A DNA stretch of 64,000 bases from Streptomyces deccanensis. Lineage in GTDB: Bacteria; Actinomycetota; Actinomycetes; Streptomycetales; Streptomycetaceae. The DNA is taken from the NCBI RefSeq assembly GCF_022385335.1, contig NZ_CP092431.1, positions 4,526,001 to 4,590,000 on the forward strand. The letters run 5' to 3'. The notes beneath the pieces were generated by a model. That model was given only the letters and a program-made list of their open reading frames with translations, searched no databases and was not told the DNA's origin. The translations under genes were made by a program, and so were the position numbers. Below are positions 62,444-64,000 of the stretch, in pieces. The first letter of the stretch is position 1; each line of letters opens with the position of its first letter.

Positions 62444-62600
62444 GTCAACTACCTGGAACCGAAGTTCCGGGCTTGCTGCTCGGATTCACCGATGGCTTCT
62501 GTGAACCCGGCCGCATCCAGCTCTCGTATCTCAACCATGTCGCCGGTCAGGCTATGAGGGTGAGGGCAGGGACCTGTGACTCGGCCCCGCGGACCCACGC
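62426..62600 (-). ncRNA. Probable guide RNA (omega/reRNA) of the TnpB element
   Basis: In tnpB elements a guide RNA runs from the tnpB 3' end to the right end and a short stretch beyond it. Here, on the minus strand, AAGCCCGGAAC-TTCG-GTTCCAGG (hairpin 62455-62468 with a UUCG loop) followed by TAGTTGACA matches the hairpin-then-GTCA form of such right ends. The first ~16-18 nt past it (62426-62443) would be the guide. Exact 5' end is guessed. Confidence 0.45.
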
Positions 62601-63740
62601 GTACCAGCCACGGTGGCTGATGTTGTAGGACGCATTACGGTCGGCGTGCTCAGCGAAGCCACACGACCGACAGACGAACACGGCCTGCGAGGGCCGGTTG
62701 GCTTTCCCAATGTGGTGGCAGCGGGAGCATTCCCGACTGCTGTATGCCGGATCGACGTGGACCACCGGAACCCCGGCGCGTTTCGCCTTGTAGACGATGA
62801 ACCTGTCGAGCTGGTGGAACGACCAGGAGTGCAGCGTGACGCGCTGGGGCTTCCTCAGCCGTACCCGTTCGCGGATGCCCGTCAGATCTTCCAGGGCGAT
62901 TCCGCGACCGGTGCGTTGAGCCTCCGCCACGATGCGCTTACTGATCTTGTGATTGATGTCGCGGGCCCGGCGCTTTTCCTTGCCCGCGCGCTTTTTCGCC
63001 CGCCGCTTGGCAGATTTGGTGTTCTTCTTCTGCAGGTTCGTGCGCAGATTCCGGTCCGCTTCGCGACGCCGGTTCAGGCGGCGCCCGCTGTACCGCTTGC
63101 CGGTGGAGGTGGTGGCGATATTGACGATGCCCAGGTCCACCCCGATGAACCCCACGGCGTGTGCGTTCTCCTCGGCCTCGGCGATATCGCAGGTCACCAG
63201 CAGATACCACTGCCCGTTCCGGCACAGCAGATCGGACTCACCCCTGCGGTGCGCGGCCACCACTGCCATCTGCCCCGCCTCGCCGGTGAACGCGACGTTC
63301 TTCATCCGCCCGGCCGTGGTCCAGATGGACACGGTGCGCCGCTTGTGCTGCCAGGACAGCATCCGGTCGTCATAGGGCTGGGCGGCGTCCGCACGGAAGG
63401 TGACCGGCTTGCCGGCCGCAGTCTCGTACCGCCTGGAGCCGGGCTTGCCGTGGGTTCCGTTACGGAGGTTGGCGCGCAACGTCGTGTAGGCGTCACAGGT
63501 CTTCTTGATCGCGTGCTGGGCGGCCTGAGCCCCCAAATTCCACTGGTCCTTGATCTGCTGATAGGTGTGCTTTCGCAGCGCCAGGGGTTTGGCCGCCTTC
63601 GCTTCGAAAGCGACATGGGCGGCCCACGTGGCGGCCTCGTTGCAGGCACGCAGGGTCGCCTCAAGCGCCGCCGCCTGGAGGGGCGTCGGCAGGAGTTTGA
63701 CCTGCACCACCAGCTTCATGAGCACGAACGTACACACCCG
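62444..63740 (-). mobile_element. Lone IS200/IS605-family TnpB element (IS1341-like, no tnpA)
   Basis: A tnpB gene with a hairpin right end near 62444-62468 and no Y1 transposase gene in the window. It sits between the csp gene and a conserved membrane-protein gene, otherwise usual neighbours as I recall, so it is an insertion. The left end is not resolved; DNA between 63720 and ~63780 is the only candidate. Confidence 0.6.
62547..63719 (-). CDS. tnpB: TnpB RNA-guided nuclease (IS605 OrfB family)
   Basis: A 390-residue TnpB, ancestor type of Cas12. RuvC-I has D195 in IGVDLGIVNIATT, RuvC-II has E277 in GIALEDLTGIRE, RuvC-III has D360 in FAEHADRNASYN. The zinc ribbon CSRC (331-334) and CRSC (350-353) lies between II and III. 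All catalytic and zinc residues are intact. The N-terminal region (MKLVVQVKLLPTPLQAAALE) is the family start; ATG 63719 is preferred over the upstream TTG/GTG extension. Lys/Arg-rich stretch 215-260. A guide RNA probably overlaps its 3' end. Confidence 0.93.
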   Translation of the reverse strand: MKLVVQVKLLPTPLQAAALEATLRACNEAATWAAHVAFEAKAAKPLALRKHTYQQIKDQWNLGAQAAQHAIKKTCDAYTTLRANLRNGTHGKPGSRRYETAAGKPVTFRADAAQPYDDRMLSWQHKRRTVSIWTTAGRMKNVAFTGEAGQMAVVAAHRRGESDLLCRNGQWYLLVTCDIAEAEENAHAVGFIGVDLGIVNIATTSTGKRYSGRRLNRRREADRNLRTNLQKKNTKSAKRRAKKRAGKEKRRARDINHKISKRIVAEAQRTGRGIALEDLTGIRERVRLRKPQRVTLHSWSFHQLDRFIVYKAKRAGVPVVHVDPAYSSRECSRCHHIGKANRPSQAVFVCRSCGFAEHADRNASYNISHRGWYAWVRGAESQVPALTLIA

Positions 63741-63833
63741 TACGAACAGCCAGCGTGCGTTCCCTTTCCTTCACCCGAACGAGCGACCAGCCCCGAGCCG
63801 CGACCACAGCGCCACCTCCCTCGCGCTGGGAAC

Positions 63834-63845
63834 TACCCTGGTCGG
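63834..63845 (+). promoter_or_regulatory. Leaderless -10 of the right-edge membrane protein
   Basis: TACCCT at 63834-63839 is 6 nt before GTG 63846 with no Shine-Dalgarno, a further example of the leaderless pattern. Confidence 0.45.
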
Positions 63846-64000
63846 GTGCGTGACAAAACCCAACCGAATTCCGCCGAACCCGGTGACCGACTGATCCGCG
63901 TCGGCGGCGTCGTCTTCATCGTCGGCGCCGTGGCCACACTCGTCACCGTGGCCCCGCTGTTCCTCGGAACGACTCCGTTCCCCACGTACATGTTCGTCCT
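63846..64000 (+). CDS. Conserved small membrane protein (partial, runs off window)
   Basis: The first 51 residues: (V)RDKTQPNSAEPGDRLIRVG, then the membrane segment GVVFIVGAVATLVTVAPLFL and GTTPFPTYMFVL. It looks like the conserved Streptomyces integral membrane protein that usually adjoins the cold-shock gene of this locus. The frame is open to the window end. Start by GTG 63846 with a -10-like hexamer 6 nt upstream. Function unknown. Confidence 0.75.
   Translation, partial: MRDKTQPNSAEPGDRLIRVGGVVFIVGAVATLVTVAPLFLGTTPFPTYMFV

Noticed and set aside
62165..62557. 130-residue plus-strand frame beside the TnpB element
   Set aside because: No recognisable motif, no good ribosome site, and it overlaps the tnpB 3' end and probable guide RNA.

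Overview
The window is a piece of a Streptomyces-type chromosome. Supporting signs are very high G+C with strong third-position bias, many GTG and TTG starts, ATGA start/stop overlaps, several genes with a -10-like hexamer only 6-8 nt before the start codon (leaderless transcription), a conservon operon and futalosine-pathway menaquinone genes. Most content looks like core chromosome. From memory, pdxH, serC, the cinnamate-CoA ligase, mqnB/mqnD and the cold-shock gene follow the gene order of the S. coelicolor SCO4388-to-SCO4324 interval. I see no tRNA, rRNA, CRISPR array, prophage or biosynthetic cluster.

Layout. 1-1429: citrate synthase 2 (partial) divergent from pdxH over an AGTGCCACT-type repeat. 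1470-11876 (minus): a catabolic block running from a TIGR03084 protein and an AtuA-like protein through a biotin-dependent acyl-CoA carboxylase (beta, alpha), an acyl-CoA dehydrogenase, a cinnamate/4-coumarate-CoA ligase and an enoyl-CoA hydratase to a TetR regulator. The block is interrupted at 9159-9381 by a promoter and a possible TnpB-element remnant. 12086-20272: an EamA exporter, an Asp-nucleophile alpha/beta hydrolase, a UTRA-only protein, a pentapeptide-repeat protein, DUF952, a small membrane protein and a large FAD/Fe-S oxidoreductase. 20543-25296: a conservon (CvnA, CvnB, CvnC, then a CYP157-like P450) with no CvnD GTPase. 25611-33130: serC, a secreted tripeptidyl aminopeptidase, a CebR-box cellulase (GH5+CBM2), and a DrrAB-type ABC exporter with a divergent TetR. 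33327-41944: secreted, envelope and miscellaneous functions (beta-propeller, SGNH hydrolase, Uma2, MFS, FG-GAP, tandem SnoaL domains, aldo/keto reductase, ThpR). 42111-49923: a MarR/MFS pair, a small RHH protein, an NCS2 purine permease with DUF2530, a CtpE-like P-type ATPase and a zinc-ribbon membrane protein.

49993-52794 holds three tandem, related secreted proteins. 52978-61629 is a core block: sacsin/Hsp90-like ATPase, DUF3027, MFS, DUF2771 lipoprotein, then mqnB and mqnD. 61651-62034 is a cold-shock-domain protein. 62440-63719 is a lone TnpB-type RNA-guided nuclease element with intact RuvC residues and a recognisable hairpin right end. A membrane protein runs off the right edge.

A high-copy inverted repeat with CGCAGTTCCCCGCGCCCCT arms occurs at six intergenic places. 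Two copies flank the DUF3027 gene and share a 64-bp identical stretch. The observations most worth follow-up are the GTPase-less conservon, the TnpB element with its probable guide RNA, and the mixed cinnamate/terpene-like catabolic block.
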